Origin: Izhakiella capsodis
GTDB lineage: Bacteria > Pseudomonadota > Gammaproteobacteria > Enterobacterales > Enterobacteriaceae
Reading direction: 5' to 3'
Assembly: GCF_900115045.1 (NCBI RefSeq)
Contig: NZ_FOVC01000001.1
Coordinates: 1 to 64,000, forward strand
Length of the DNA: 64,000 nucleotides
This document shows, in pieces, positions 33,494-42,410 of the stretch. The notes beneath the pieces were generated by a model. The model was not told where the DNA came from. It searched no databases and saw nothing but the letters and a program-made list of their open reading frames with translations. The position numbers and the translations under genes are program-made. The stretch's first letter is position 1; every line of letters starts with the position of its first letter.

Positions 33494-33976
33494 TTAGCGG
33501 TTAGCATGTTTCATGATGCGTGCTTTATCCATTTGCCACTCGCGTTCTTTGATATTGTCGCGCTTATCATGTTCTTTTTTACCGCGTGCAACCCCAATTT
33601 TCAGCTTGGCCCATGCGTTTTTCCAGTAAAGAGACAGGGCGACGACGGTGTAACCCTCACGGTTCACGCGGCCATATAACGAATCCAGCTCACGCTGCTT
33701 GAGCAGTAGTTTTCGGCTACGGGTAGGGTCGCAAACGATATGTGATGAAGCGACTGAAAGTGGCTGGAAGGTAGAGCCAAAAAGATAGGCTTCTCCTTCA
33801 CGTAGCAGGATATAACTGTCACTAATGTTCGCTTTACCAGCGCGAAGTGATTTTACTTCCCATCCTTGTAGGGAAAGCCCCGCTTCAAATTCTTCTTCGA
33901 TGAAATATTCATGCCGGGCGCGTTTGTTCAGAGCAATCGTGGCTGAACCGGGTTTATGTGCTTTTTTCTTTGTCAT
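33494..33976 (-). CDS. smpB: SsrA-binding protein SmpB
   Basis: The 160-residue partner of tmRNA that brings it to stalled ribosomes. Characteristic segments: NKRARHEYFIEEEFEAGLSL, LQGWEVKSLRAGKANISDSY, and the basic C-terminal tail (KKEHDKRDNIKEREWQMDKA) that reads the empty mRNA channel. It is directly upstream of ssrA and diverges from ratA. Confidence 0.97.
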   Translation of the reverse strand: MTKKKAHKPGSATIALNKRARHEYFIEEEFEAGLSLQGWEVKSLRAGKANISDSYILLREGEAYLFGSTFQPLSVASSHIVCDPTRSRKLLLKQRELDSLYGRVNREGYTVVALSLYWKNAWAKLKIGVARGKKEHDKRDNIKEREWQMDKARIMKHANR

Positions 33977-34134
33977 AGTAAAGCGTAGTCTACATTAAGC
34001 GGGTTCAAATGGCATCCCCTGAACCAACCGGGGCGGGATAGCCGTGTATTCTAACACGCTGCATCGGGCGCGGAATTTTTGTTTACATCAGGTCGATGGT
34101 ATTATTTTAACACTAATGTTCAACAGGAATGGTT

Positions 34135-34569
34135 ATGTCCCAGATTAGTCGTTCAGCACTGGTTCCTTACAGCGCTGAACAAATGTATAAACTTGTTAAC
34201 GATGTGGCGTGTTATTCTCAGTTCCTTCCCGGCTGTACCGGAAGCCGTGTATTGGATACCAGCGAGCAACAGATGACCGCAGCGGTGGATGTTTCTAAGG
34301 CTGGCATTAGTAAAACTTTCGTGACGCGTAACACGCTGGTGGATAATCAAAGTATTAATATGCAGCTGGTTGATGGCCCTTTTCGCAAGCTCACCGGGGG
34401 CTGGCGCTTTGTTGCGTTAAGTGCTGAGGCCTGTAAGGTTGAGCTTAATCTTGAGTTTGAATTTTCCAATATTTTAGTAGAGCTGGCGTTCGGGCGCATA
34501 TTTAAGGAACTGGCAGGCAATATGGTTCAGGCATTCACTCAGCGGGCAAAAGAGGTTTATCGTGCCTGA
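34135..34569 (+). CDS. ratA: START-like RatA (PasT/YfjG), ribosome association factor
   Basis: A small START/SRPBCC-fold protein, 144 residues from ATG 34135, which has AGGAA at the right distance; an ATG two codons upstream is too close to it. Matches E. coli RatA: ALVPYSAEQMYKLVNDV, YSQFLPGCTGSRVL, MTAAVDVSKAGISKTFVTRN. E. coli RatA was reported to block 70S assembly, while homologues (Coq10-like) bind quinone or lipid, so the true role is debated. It overlaps ratB by 8 bp. Confidence 0.93.
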   Translation: MSQISRSALVPYSAEQMYKLVNDVACYSQFLPGCTGSRVLDTSEQQMTAAVDVSKAGISKTFVTRNTLVDNQSINMQLVDGPFRKLTGGWRFVALSAEACKVELNLEFEFSNILVELAFGRIFKELAGNMVQAFTQRAKEVYRA

Positions 34570-34855
34570 TATCGCTGTTGAAGTGGTTTATGCGCTGCCG
34601 GAAAAACAGTATCTGTATACGGTGAAAGTGGAGCAGGGCGCTACCGTGGCCGAGGCAATTCAGCACTCCGGAATTCTGGAGCTACGGCCTGAGATTGATA
34701 TTAACCAGACTAAGGTTGGTGTATTCAGTCGCCCGGTAAAACTTACCGATACTGTTGATGCCGGGGATAGGGTGGAAATTTATCGTCCGCTGCTTGCAGA
34801 TCCGAAAGAACTGCGCCGTCAGCGCGCCGACCGCGCTGCTAAAAATAAGGCGTAG
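34562..34855 (+). CDS. ratB: RnfH-family protein RatB (YfjF)
   Basis: A 97-residue ubiquitin-like (beta-grasp) protein of the RnfH family, partner of ratA in gammaproteobacteria. Conserved: VEVVYALPEKQYLYTVKVEQ, VGVFSRPVKL, GDRVEIYRPLLADPKELRRQ. The function is not firmly known. In E. coli bamE follows convergently; here fur follows instead. Confidence 0.92.
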   Translation: MPDIAVEVVYALPEKQYLYTVKVEQGATVAEAIQHSGILELRPEIDINQTKVGVFSRPVKLTDTVDAGDRVEIYRPLLADPKELRRQRADRAAKNKA

Positions 34856-34914
34856 GGTGTGCCAAAAGCATCCTGGAGTAATTAATTTTATTTTTAGACA
34901 GTTGTTTTAGCGGC

Positions 34915-34942
34915 AAAAAAACCGACAAGAGCCGGTTTTTTA
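34915..34942. terminator. Bidirectional terminator between ratB and fur
   Basis: AAAACCG / CGGTTTT stem with A and T runs on either side, serving the convergent ratAB and fur transcripts. It lies at the synteny switch relative to E. coli. Confidence 0.85.
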
Positions 34943-34955
34943 TTAAACCCAAAGA

Positions 34956-35399
34956 TCACTGGTCGTGTAGCGATTCATCTTCGCGGCAGTCGCCTGCGGC
35001 ACAATGACCATAAAGATAAAGGCTGTGGTTGGTCAACTTAATGCCGTGGCGCGTGGCGATTTCACGTTGGCGTGCTTCAATAGATTCATCGCTAAATTCA
35101 ATTACTTTACCGCAATCCAGGCAAATGAGATGGTCGTGGTGATGCTGCTGAGTCAATTCAAAAACAGCTTTGCCGCCTTCAAAGTTATGGCGAGTTACAA
35201 TGCCGGCGTCATCAAACTGGTTGAGTACGCGATAAACCGTCGCCAGTCCAATCTCTTCACCCATGTCAATCAGACGTTTATATAAGTCTTCCGCACTGAC
35301 GTGATGGGACTCAGGTTCCTGAAGGACTTCCAGAATTTTGAGTCGTGGAAGTGTAACTTTCAGGCCAGCCTTCTTTAATGCGGTGTTATTGTCAGTCAT
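34956..35399 (-). CDS. fur: Ferric uptake regulator Fur
   Basis: The 147-residue iron-responsive repressor. N-terminal winged helix (LKKAGLKVTLPRLKILEVLQ, SAEDLYKRLIDMGEEIGLAT, VYRVLNQFDDAGIV). The dimerisation domain has the metal-site cluster HHHDHLICLDCGKVIEF, and a second Cys pair is near the C-terminus (GHCAAGDC). Downstream of fldA, as in E. coli. Confidence 0.97.
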   Translation of the reverse strand: MTDNNTALKKAGLKVTLPRLKILEVLQEPESHHVSAEDLYKRLIDMGEEIGLATVYRVLNQFDDAGIVTRHNFEGGKAVFELTQQHHHDHLICLDCGKVIEFSDESIEARQREIATRHGIKLTNHSLYLYGHCAAGDCREDESLHDQ

Positions 35400-35764
35400 G
35401 CGGATATTGTCCTGTTACTTTTCAGTTCATTTTAGGGCTGTAAGTGGGCATTACTGGTCCTGCCGAACGAAATTGCGTCTCATTATAGAACCTATGAGAT
35501 GAAATGAAAATGACCGGGGGCAATTCCTCTGACAAGAGTAAGGTTTTTTTATGTTGCCTTAATACCGCGCCAAATCATGCTGCTTCGACATTTTGCTGCC
35601 TCATCATGCGTGGCCGGGATGATCACGGGCGCTGAGAACACTTTTTTCCAGTAGGGGTATTTTACAGTTATGCAGATGAAAGTTACAAATATGTATCTAT
35701 TATTTCTATAGGGAAGTTCAATAGCGAGATGCGGGCGCGCGCCCACATCCCTACTTCTGATCGA
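35400..35764 (-). promoter_or_regulatory. fldA-fur intergenic region with fur promoter
   Basis: 365 bp. On the minus strand TATAAT (35487-35482) with TTTTCA 17 bp upstream (35510-35505) is a fair sigma-70 promoter about 85 bp before the fur start. I did not find a clear counterpart of the short leader ORF uof of E. coli. The left part next to fldA has no evident features. Confidence 0.5.
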
Positions 35765-36295
35765 TCAGGCTTCGATGATGGTGTGCAGCTGTAGCTCTTC
35801 ATGAAGTTGCTTAACCCACTTATCAACGCGTTCGTTGGTCAGCTCGGGCTGACGGTCTTCATCAATTGCCAGCCCAATGAAATGCTCGTCATCAGCCAAA
35901 CCTTTAGATGCTTCAAAATGATAGCCAGCAACGGGCCAGTGGCCTACGATTACTGCCCCATTTGGTTCGATTATATCGCGAATAGTGCCCATCGCATCGC
36001 AGAAATATTCTGCGTAGTCTTCCTGATCGCCGCAACCAAACAGTGCGACCAGTTTGCCGTTAAAGTCGATTTCCTCCAAAGTAGGGAAGAAATCATCCCA
36101 GTCGCACTGGGCTTCGCCGTAGTACCAGGTGGGGATGCCCAGTAATAAAATATCAAAGGCCTCCAGATCTTCTTTGCTACTTTTGGCAATGTCGTGAACC
36201 TCTGCAACCTCTTTACCCAGCTGCTTTTGGATCATTTTTGCAATGTTTTCAGTATTGCCTGTATCACTGCCAAAGAAAATGCCTACGATTGCCAT
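35765..36295 (-). CDS. fldA: Flavodoxin 1
   Basis: A 176-residue FMN electron carrier that serves pyruvate-formate lyase activation, methionine synthase reactivation and isoprenoid enzymes in enterics. The FMN phosphate loop GSDTGNTENIA and the aromatic flavin-stacking region (GIPTWYYGEAQCDWDDF, CGDQEDYAEYFCDAMG) are present. Upstream of fur, as in E. coli. Confidence 0.96.
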   Translation of the reverse strand: MAIVGIFFGSDTGNTENIAKMIQKQLGKEVAEVHDIAKSSKEDLEAFDILLLGIPTWYYGEAQCDWDDFFPTLEEIDFNGKLVALFGCGDQEDYAEYFCDAMGTIRDIIEPNGAVIVGHWPVAGYHFEASKGLADDEHFIGLAIDEDRQPELTNERVDKWVKQLHEELQLHTIIEA

Positions 36296-36429
36296 GTGTC
36301 TGATAACCTCTTGATTCTCAATGATACGGCGAGTGCCTTAAAGAAAGATAGCGCCAATAATAACAGAGCGCGTCAGGGGGATAAATCTGTAATGCCGCCT
36401 GGTTTGTCGCTTTGTGCCTTCCAGAGCCG

Positions 36430-36711
36430 CTATTTCCGACTGTTAGCCAGCTGTGCCGTCAGCATTTCTTCAATCAGTTCGCTGCGGCTAATTTGTCGAT
36501 ATTCGGCGAGTTGATTTAGCGTATCAACTGCTTCTGCTGTCATTTTCAGTTCGATACGGCGTAATCCACGCACTTTGTCACGCTTGAGCTGATTACGTTT
36601 ATTAATGCGTAGCTGCTCATCCCGTGATAGCGGGCTGGTCTTCGGCCGTCCCGGACGGCGTTCGTCGGCGAACAGATCGATGGTCGTGCGGTCGGTGTTT
36701 TCTTTTGCCAT
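36430..36711 (-). CDS. ybfE: LexA-regulated protein YbfE
   Basis: A 93-residue protein with a ribbon-helix-helix-like C-terminal half (RIELKMTAEAVDTLNQLAEY, SRSELIEEML) and a basic N-terminal half (RRPGRPKTSPLSRDEQLRIN). In E. coli it is an SOS gene. I saw no convincing LexA box in the 117 bp upstream. Function unknown; the fold suggests DNA binding. Confidence 0.9.
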   Translation of the reverse strand: MAKENTDRTTIDLFADERRPGRPKTSPLSRDEQLRINKRNQLKRDKVRGLRRIELKMTAEAVDTLNQLAEYRQISRSELIEEMLTAQLANSRK

Positions 36712-36828
36712 AGCGTTGTTCGGGGCTGGAAGTCATAAGGATAAGCGGAGTCTGCCGCCAGGCAGAAAAATCAGCGCGACATGATAACCTACGCGACGGA
36801 GAGAGAACAATCGTGAAACGCTGATTTT

Positions 36829-37593
36829 TCAAAGCGCGAAAAAGCGATGTAGTGCGCGGAGCACCGCCTGCGGTTTTTCCGCATGAACCCAATGCCCCGC
36901 TCCGGCCACCACATATGCTTTCGCTGCCGGAAATTGCGCAAGCAGGGCCTCGCGGTATTGATCTTTCAAATAGTCTGACCGTTCGCCGCGAATGAACAAT
37001 GCAGAGCCTTGCCAGGCTGGCAATGTTTGCCAGTCAATGAGTGCAGGGTAATTATTCCACAATGCATCGACATTAAAGCGCCACTCACCGCGATCGAACG
37101 ATTTCAGTAGAAACTGGATGACCCCCTCCTGCTTAACCGAGTGACGCATGATGGCACTGGCTTCGCTGCGCGTGGATACGCCGGCTAGAGTAATGGCGCG
37201 TAGCGCTGCGAACACATCATCATGGTGGCGTTGTTGATAGGCTATCGGGGCAATATCTATCACTGCCAGTTGGCCGATGCGTTCAGGTGCTAATGCTGTC
37301 AGTGCCATAGCGATTTTGCCACCCATAGAGTGGCCAACGACGTCCACCTGTGTAATGTTTTGCCGATCGAGCGTATCGATAAGATCCTGAGCCATCAGGG
37401 CATAGCTCATTTCTTCTGAGCGCGGTGAGGCGCCGTGATTCCGTATATCGACCATAAGTATGGGGCGCTGGTGCTGTAAGTCACGCGCCAGAACGCCGAG
37501 GTTGTCAAGGTTGCCGAACAGACCATGGATCAGCAGAATCGGGCGATGCATTGCTTCAGATTGTATAGTTAGCAGGCGGACGTTTAAATTCAT
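36829..37593 (-). CDS. ybfF: Alpha/beta-hydrolase esterase YbfF
   Basis: A 254-residue esterase that in E. coli hydrolyses short acyl and acyl-CoA esters. Nucleophile elbow GHSMGG, oxyanion region HGLFGNLDN, and the catalytic His in GAGHWVHAEKP. The ATG at 37593 gives exactly the family length; 39 extra codons upstream are open but not family-like. It diverges from seqA. Confidence 0.93.
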   Translation of the reverse strand: MNLNVRLLTIQSEAMHRPILLIHGLFGNLDNLGVLARDLQHQRPILMVDIRNHGASPRSEEMSYALMAQDLIDTLDRQNITQVDVVGHSMGGKIAMALTALAPERIGQLAVIDIAPIAYQQRHHDDVFAALRAITLAGVSTRSEASAIMRHSVKQEGVIQFLLKSFDRGEWRFNVDALWNNYPALIDWQTLPAWQGSALFIRGERSDYLKDQYREALLAQFPAAKAYVVAGAGHWVHAEKPQAVLRALHRFFAL

Positions 37594-37842
37594 AGCAAAG
37601 TTCTTACGGCTTACGGGGGCGCTTAGGTTATCATGATTTTTATCTGCGCTGCCCGTCGGGAATTTGAAGGTTACTCTGCTTTTGCGGCATCGTCTGACTT
37701 TTGCCCGCAACAGGTTGCGGTACTACACCCCGATAGGTTTTAACTTTATAATCCTCACCTTAGAGCCACTTAGTGCTGAAGCATCGCTGTAGGCCCCAGC
37801 CATAACTGGCGATTAATGAAGCAATAATCGTAATGGATAAAG

Positions 37843-38376
37843 ATGAAAACGATAGAAGTCGACGAAGATCTATACCGCTATATTGCCAGCCACACTCAAC
37901 ATATTGGCGAGAGTGCCTCGGATATTTTACGGCGTATGCTGAAATTCACGGCTGAGTGTGCAAATGCGCCTGCTGCAAATATTGAAAATTTAAGCAAAAA
38001 GGTGAGCAAGGCGGTTGAGCGTCCTCAGGATAAGGTTCGTGCGGTGCGCGAACTCCTGCTTTCTGATGAATATGCCGAGCAGAAGAAAGCAGTGAATCGT
38101 TTTATGCTTATCCTCTCGACACTCTATTCACTTGACGCCAGTGCGTTTGAGGCGGGTACAGAATCGCTGCATGGCCGTACGCGGACCTATTTTGCCGGCG
38201 ATGAACAAACGTTGCTTCAAAATGGGACCCAGACCAAACCTAAGCACGTTCCCGGCACGCCATACTGGGTAATTACCAACACCAATACAGGTCGTAAACG
38301 CAGTATGGTCGAACATATCATGTTGGCCATGCAGCTACCGGCAGAGCTGGCAGAGCGGGTTTGCGGCACCATCTAA
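37843..38376 (+). CDS. seqA: Negative regulator of replication initiation SeqA
   Basis: A 177-residue protein that binds hemimethylated GATC and sequesters oriC. N-terminal oligomerisation segment (MKTIEVDEDLYRYIASHTQH, GESASDILRRML) and C-terminal DNA-binding domain (GRTRTYFAGDEQTL, GTPYWVITNTNTGRKRSMVE). It lies 25 bp before pgm, as in E. coli. Confidence 0.97.
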   Translation: MKTIEVDEDLYRYIASHTQHIGESASDILRRMLKFTAECANAPAANIENLSKKVSKAVERPQDKVRAVRELLLSDEYAEQKKAVNRFMLILSTLYSLDASAFEAGTESLHGRTRTYFAGDEQTLLQNGTQTKPKHVPGTPYWVITNTNTGRKRSMVEHIMLAMQLPAELAERVCGTI

Positions 38377-38401
38377 TGAAGCGTTTCAGGGAGTCGAGTC
38401 A

Positions 38402-40042
38402 ATGGCTAATCACCCACGAGCAGGTCAACCGTCCCGGCAAAGTGATTTAATTAACGTCGCGCAGTTAACGTCTCAGTATTATGTTTTGGAACCGGAAGCT
38501 GGTAATGCAGAGCACGCGGTAAAATTTGGGACCTCCGGCCATCGCGGCAGCGCTGCTCGTCAAAGCTTTAATGAAGTTCATATTCTGGCAATAGCCCAGG
38601 CGATAGCTGAAGAGCGTAAAAAGAACGGCATTACCGGCCCGTGTTACGTAGGCAAAGATACTCATGCGCTCTCCGAACCGGCGATTATTTCGGTGCTGGA
38701 AGTACTGGCCGCTAACGGTGTTGACGTTATTGTGCAGCAGGAAAATGGCTACACGCCTACGCCGGCGATCTCCAATGCGATCCTTGAACATAATAAGCGT
38801 GGCGGCGGCCTGGCTGACGGCATTGTTATTACGCCATCACATAATCCTCCGGACGACGGCGGTATTAAATATAATCCGCCTAACGGTGGTCCGGCTGATA
38901 CCAACGTGACGAAAATGGTGGAAGAGCGTGCTAATCAGCTGATTGCCAAAGGTTTGATAGAGGTTAAACGGCTGCGATTTGATCAGGCGATGGCTAGCGG
39001 GCACATCAGTGAGCAGGATCTTATCCAGCCCTACGTGGAGGGGCTGGCACAGGTTATTGACTTTGCCGCGATTAAAAAAGCAAGGTTGAAAATCGGCGTC
39101 GACCCGCTTGGCGGCTCAGGCATGGCCTACTGGCAGCGTATCGCTGAGCACTACAATTTAGATCTGACTATCGTGAACGATGCCATCGATCAAACTTTCC
39201 GCTTTATGCATCTGGATAAAGACGGTGCAGTGCGTATGGACTGTTCTTCAGAATGTGCAATGGCTGGTCTGCTGGCGCTGCGTGATAAGTTTGATCTGGC
39301 GTTCGGCAACGATCCGGACTACGACCGCCACGGTATCGTTACACCGGCGGGTTTAATGAATCCCAACCACTATCTTGCTGTTGCAATCAACTATCTTTTC
39401 CAGCATCGTCCGCAATGGGGCAAAGAGGTTGCCGTAGGTAAAACGCTGGTATCCAGCGCCATGATCGATCGGGTTGTTAACGACATCGGCCGCAAGCTGG
39501 TTGAAGTGCCGGTTGGATTTAAGTGGTTTGTAAATGGTCTGTTTGACGGCAGCCTTGGCTTTGGTGGTGAAGAGAGTGCAGGCGCTTCTTTCCTGCGTGT
39601 TGACGGTACACCCTGGTCTACTGATAAAGACGGTATTATTCTCTGCCTTCTGGCAGCAGAAATAACGGCGGTTACCGGCAAAAACCCGCAGCAGCATTAC
39701 GATGAGCTAGCCCTCCGCTTCGGTGCGCCGAGTTATAATCGTCTGCAGGCATCGGCAACGTCGGCGCAAAAAGCCGCGCTGTCCAGGCTCTCACCGGAAA
39801 TGGTCAGTGCTGACATGTTGGCCGGTGATGTTATCACAGAACGCCTGACGGCGGCGCCGGGCAACGGTGCCGCCATTGGCGGGCTTAAAGTGATGACTAA
39901 AAACGGTTGGTTTGCGGCGCGCCCGTCGGGTACAGAAGATGCCTACAAAATCTATTGCGAAAGCTTCCTGGGCGAAAAGCACCGTTTGATGATCGAGAGA
40001 GAAGCCGTTGAAATCGTTAACGAAGTGCTAAGGAACGCCTGA
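38402..40042 (+). CDS. pgm: Phosphoglucomutase (alpha-D-glucose phosphate-specific)
   Basis: A 546-residue enzyme interconverting glucose 1-phosphate and glucose 6-phosphate, feeding UDP-glucose and so glycogen, trehalose and exopolysaccharide. The phosphoserine loop is TPSHNPPDDGGIKYNPPNGG, the metal loop is DPDYDRHG, the sugar loop is GFGGEESAGASF, and the phosphate-binding end is ARPSGTEDAYKIY. It starts 25 bp after seqA and ends at a terminator. Confidence 0.97.
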   Translation: MANHPRAGQPSRQSDLINVAQLTSQYYVLEPEAGNAEHAVKFGTSGHRGSAARQSFNEVHILAIAQAIAEERKKNGITGPCYVGKDTHALSEPAIISVLEVLAANGVDVIVQQENGYTPTPAISNAILEHNKRGGGLADGIVITPSHNPPDDGGIKYNPPNGGPADTNVTKMVEERANQLIAKGLIEVKRLRFDQAMASGHISEQDLIQPYVEGLAQVIDFAAIKKARLKIGVDPLGGSGMAYWQRIAEHYNLDLTIVNDAIDQTFRFMHLDKDGAVRMDCSSECAMAGLLALRDKFDLAFGNDPDYDRHGIVTPAGLMNPNHYLAVAINYLFQHRPQWGKEVAVGKTLVSSAMIDRVVNDIGRKLVEVPVGFKWFVNGLFDGSLGFGGEESAGASFLRVDGTPWSTDKDGIILCLLAAEITAVTGKNPQQHYDELALRFGAPSYNRLQASATSAQKAALSRLSPEMVSADMLAGDVITERLTAAPGNGAAIGGLKVMTKNGWFAARPSGTEDAYKIYCESFLGEKHRLMIEREAVEIVNEVLRNA

Positions 40043-40082
40043 TTTTAACGCAGGTGGCTCGTACCGATTAGCCCGATAAGGT

Positions 40083-40121
40083 AAACCCCCGGCAGGCAGT
40101 GTATGTCGCCGGGGTTTTTTT
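40083..40121 (+). terminator. Terminator of pgm
   Basis: AAACCCCCGGC / GCCGGGGTTT stem followed by T's. Its T run touches the stop codon of the convergent kdpE. Confidence 0.88.
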
Positions 40122-40812
40122 AGGGCATAAAGCGATAGCCTACGCCGGGTTCGGTGAGCAGGTAGCGTGGCTTTGCTGGCGTGATTTCCAGTTTTTGTCG
40201 CAGATGGCCCATATAGATGCGTAAATAGTGGTTATGTTCAACCGCATTTGGCCCCCAGACGTCATTGAGCAATTGGCGCTGTGTCAGCACTTTACCTGGA
40301 TGTGTCATCAACACCGTCAGCAGGCGAAATTCTATCGGCGTCAGATGAAGAGGTTCATCGCCACGGTTGACCTGCCGTTCAGCAATGTTCAGTTCAATCT
40401 CGCCGAGCCGGATAGTGCTGCTTGCCGCCGCTTGCTGGCTATTCCGGTGTCTCAGCGCGACACGGACTCTTGCCATCAACTCGCCGGTGCCAAAGGGTTT
40501 AGTGAGAAAATCGTTGGCGCCAGCATCCAGGGCGGTAATTTTATCCTGTTCGTCGTTGCGTGCGGAGAGCACGATAATGGGGACGTTCGACCATTGACGA
40601 ACGTCGCGAATAAACAGATTGCCATCGCCATCTGGCAGGCCGAGGTCGAGGATAACTAAGTCCGGCTTGCGGGTTGCTGCCTCAATGAGTCCGCGTTGTA
40701 AGGTTTCCGCGTCATAAACCCGCAGCGACTCGGATTCGAGCGTAATACGTAAAAAACGTCGGATCTCTTTTTCATCTTCAACGATAAGAATGCTGATTTG
40801 GTTCTGGCTCAT
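40120..40812 (-). CDS. kdpE: OmpR-family response regulator KdpE, without kdpD or kdpFABC nearby
   Basis: A 230-residue response regulator. The receiver domain has the acidic pocket VEDE, the phosphoacceptor Asp in ILDLGLPDGDG (Asp56) and the Lys in LTKPFG; the C-terminal winged helix has LHLTPIEFRLLTVLMTHPGK and ends GVGYRFMP. It matches KdpE, the activator of the high-affinity potassium ATPase. Yet the sensor kdpD and kdpFABC are missing: pgm lies on one side and ybfA on the other. The ATG at 40812 gives the family start; a TTG five codons upstream is less likely. Confidence 0.92.
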   Translation of the reverse strand: MSQNQISILIVEDEKEIRRFLRITLESESLRVYDAETLQRGLIEAATRKPDLVILDLGLPDGDGNLFIRDVRQWSNVPIIVLSARNDEQDKITALDAGANDFLTKPFGTGELMARVRVALRHRNSQQAAASSTIRLGEIELNIAERQVNRGDEPLHLTPIEFRLLTVLMTHPGKVLTQRQLLNDVWGPNAVEHNHYLRIYMGHLRQKLEITPAKPRYLLTEPGVGYRFMP

Positions 40813-41075
40813 ATGACATCTGAACAATCGTTTATTGAGTAGACAATCAATCTAACAAACAAGCCCATGTTTTTGACAAAAGTAATGCAAATCAGGACTA
40901 AAAATCGCGGTTGTATTTACGTTAATTTAACCTCTTATTTACCAGAATAATACAAGGTTTTATTCTGGTAAATAAGCGCACGATTTGCCCGTTCATTGTG
41001 GTCGGATGAGTGGTTTTTTATATCAACGACGGTATTATTTTATTTAATCAGAAGCCATTCACTGTGGGAGGATAC

Positions 41076-41282
41076 ATGGCGCTCTATCATTCATATTCAC
41101 CACTTCGTGTTTTTTTTCGTCGTCTGACTGCGGTGGTCATTGGCGTGCTGACACTGCCTTTTATGCTACATCGCCGCGATCGCGCCCGCTTTTACAGCTA
41201 TTTGCACCGTTACTGGTTAAAAACCAGCAACAAGCCGGTCTGGCTGTCGCAGGCTGAATCAACCGGCGCCTACTACTACTGA
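41076..41282 (+). CDS. ybfA: DUF2517 small membrane protein YbfA
   Basis: A 68-residue protein with one hydrophobic segment (RLTAVVIGVLTLPFML) followed by the conserved RDRARFYSYLHRYWLKTSNK and PVWLSQAE. The ATG at 41076 has GGGAGGATAC before it. Matches E. coli YbfA, which lies next to the kdp operon; function unknown. A terminator follows. Confidence 0.9.
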   Translation: MALYHSYSPLRVFFRRLTAVVIGVLTLPFMLHRRDRARFYSYLHRYWLKTSNKPVWLSQAESTGAYYY

Positions 41283-41314
41283 TCTGCCGGTTTCAGTCGA
41301 TCCAGAAAATTATA

Positions 41315-41340
41315 ATCCCGCTTCTGGCGGGATTTTTTTA
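41315..41340 (+). terminator. Terminator of ybfA
   Basis: ATCCCGC / GCGGGAT stem with a five-base loop and a T run. Confidence 0.88.
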
Positions 41341-41434
41341 TTTTTGTCAAAGGGCTCCGACCATTTTTTTCACGCCAGTAGACAGACTTTGCGCTACACT
41401 CTAACTTATACAGTGATGAAAAGGTTGTACAACT

Positions 41435-42391
41435 ATGAATGAGAAAATCCCTGTAGGAATCAGTGCCTGTCTGCTGGGTGAAAATGTCAGATTTGATGGC
41501 GGACACAAGCGCTGTAATTTTGCCACCGATGAGCTCGCGCCTTATATTCGCTATGAACCCGTTTGTCCGGAAATCGCTATCGGGCTGGATACGCCACGCC
41601 CGGCACTGCGGCTGGTTGAACTGCAAGGAGGCGAAGTTTCGCTAAATTTCAGTAATGGCAAGGGTGAACCCATGACCCGGCAGATGCGAAGTTTCTCGCA
41701 GCGTAAAGTCGCGACGCTCAGCCATCTGTGTGGCTATATCGTCTGTGCAAAATCGCCAAGCTGCGGCATGGAGCGCGTGAGACTTTATCAGCCAGATAGT
41801 AATGTCAACCGTAAAGCGGGGCGTGGTTTATTTACCGCGGAGCTGATGGCGGCATTCCCCTGGCTTCCAGTCGAAGAGGAGGGACGCCTTAACGACGCGG
41901 CGATTCGGGAAAATTTTGTCGAGCGGATCTTCACATTAAATGAACTTAACCAGCTGTGGCGCAGTGGATTGACTCGCTCAAAGCTGATCGCTTTTCACAG
42001 TCGCTACAAACTCTCTTTATTGGCGCACAGCCAGAAGGCTTATCGCGAACTCGGGCGTTTCGTTGCAGCTATTGACAACTGGGACTCGCTGGAAGCGTAC
42101 ACCTGTGAATATCGCCAGCGCCTGATGGATTTACTAAAAAACCAAGCTACCCGCAGCAATCACACCAATGTCCTGATGCACGTACAGGGGTATTTCCGCC
42201 GTGAGCTAAACTCTCCACAGCGTCAGGAGTTGGCTTCGCTTATCGACCATTACCGACGTGGACTTCAGCCGCTGCTGGCGCCAATTACGCTGCTTAAACA
42301 CTATATGGCGGAGTATCCCAATTCCTGGCTGGCGCAACAGCGCTATTTTGAACCCTATCCGGAAGCCTTACGGCTACGTTATGGGCATTGA
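41435..42391 (+). CDS. ybgA: YbgA family protein, DUF523-DUF1722 two-domain form
   Basis: A 318-residue protein. Residues about 1-150 are a DUF523 domain with conserved Cys motifs (SACLLGENVRFDGGHK, EPVCPEIAIGL, CAKSPSCGMERV). Residues about 170-318 are DUF1722 (FHSRYKLSLLAHSQKAYREL, HVQGYFRRELNSPQRQELAS, YPNSWLAQQRYFEPYP). E. coli YbgA has only the second half. It is next to phrB (19-bp gap), as in many gammaproteobacteria; related two-domain proteins have been tied to tRNA thiolation and light-stress loci, but its own function is not settled. Confidence 0.88.
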   Translation: MNEKIPVGISACLLGENVRFDGGHKRCNFATDELAPYIRYEPVCPEIAIGLDTPRPALRLVELQGGEVSLNFSNGKGEPMTRQMRSFSQRKVATLSHLCGYIVCAKSPSCGMERVRLYQPDSNVNRKAGRGLFTAELMAAFPWLPVEEEGRLNDAAIRENFVERIFTLNELNQLWRSGLTRSKLIAFHSRYKLSLLAHSQKAYRELGRFVAAIDNWDSLEAYTCEYRQRLMDLLKNQATRSNHTNVLMHVQGYFRRELNSPQRQELASLIDHYRRGLQPLLAPITLLKHYMAEYPNSWLAQQRYFEPYPEALRLRYGH

Positions 42392-42410
42392 TGCTCGCTA
42401 AGGAGTTTTT

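Noticed and set aside
36712..36828. TCTGCC/GGCAGA palindrome as a LexA box for ybfE
   Set aside because: It lacks the CTGT-N8-ACAG form and spacing of enterobacterial SOS boxes.
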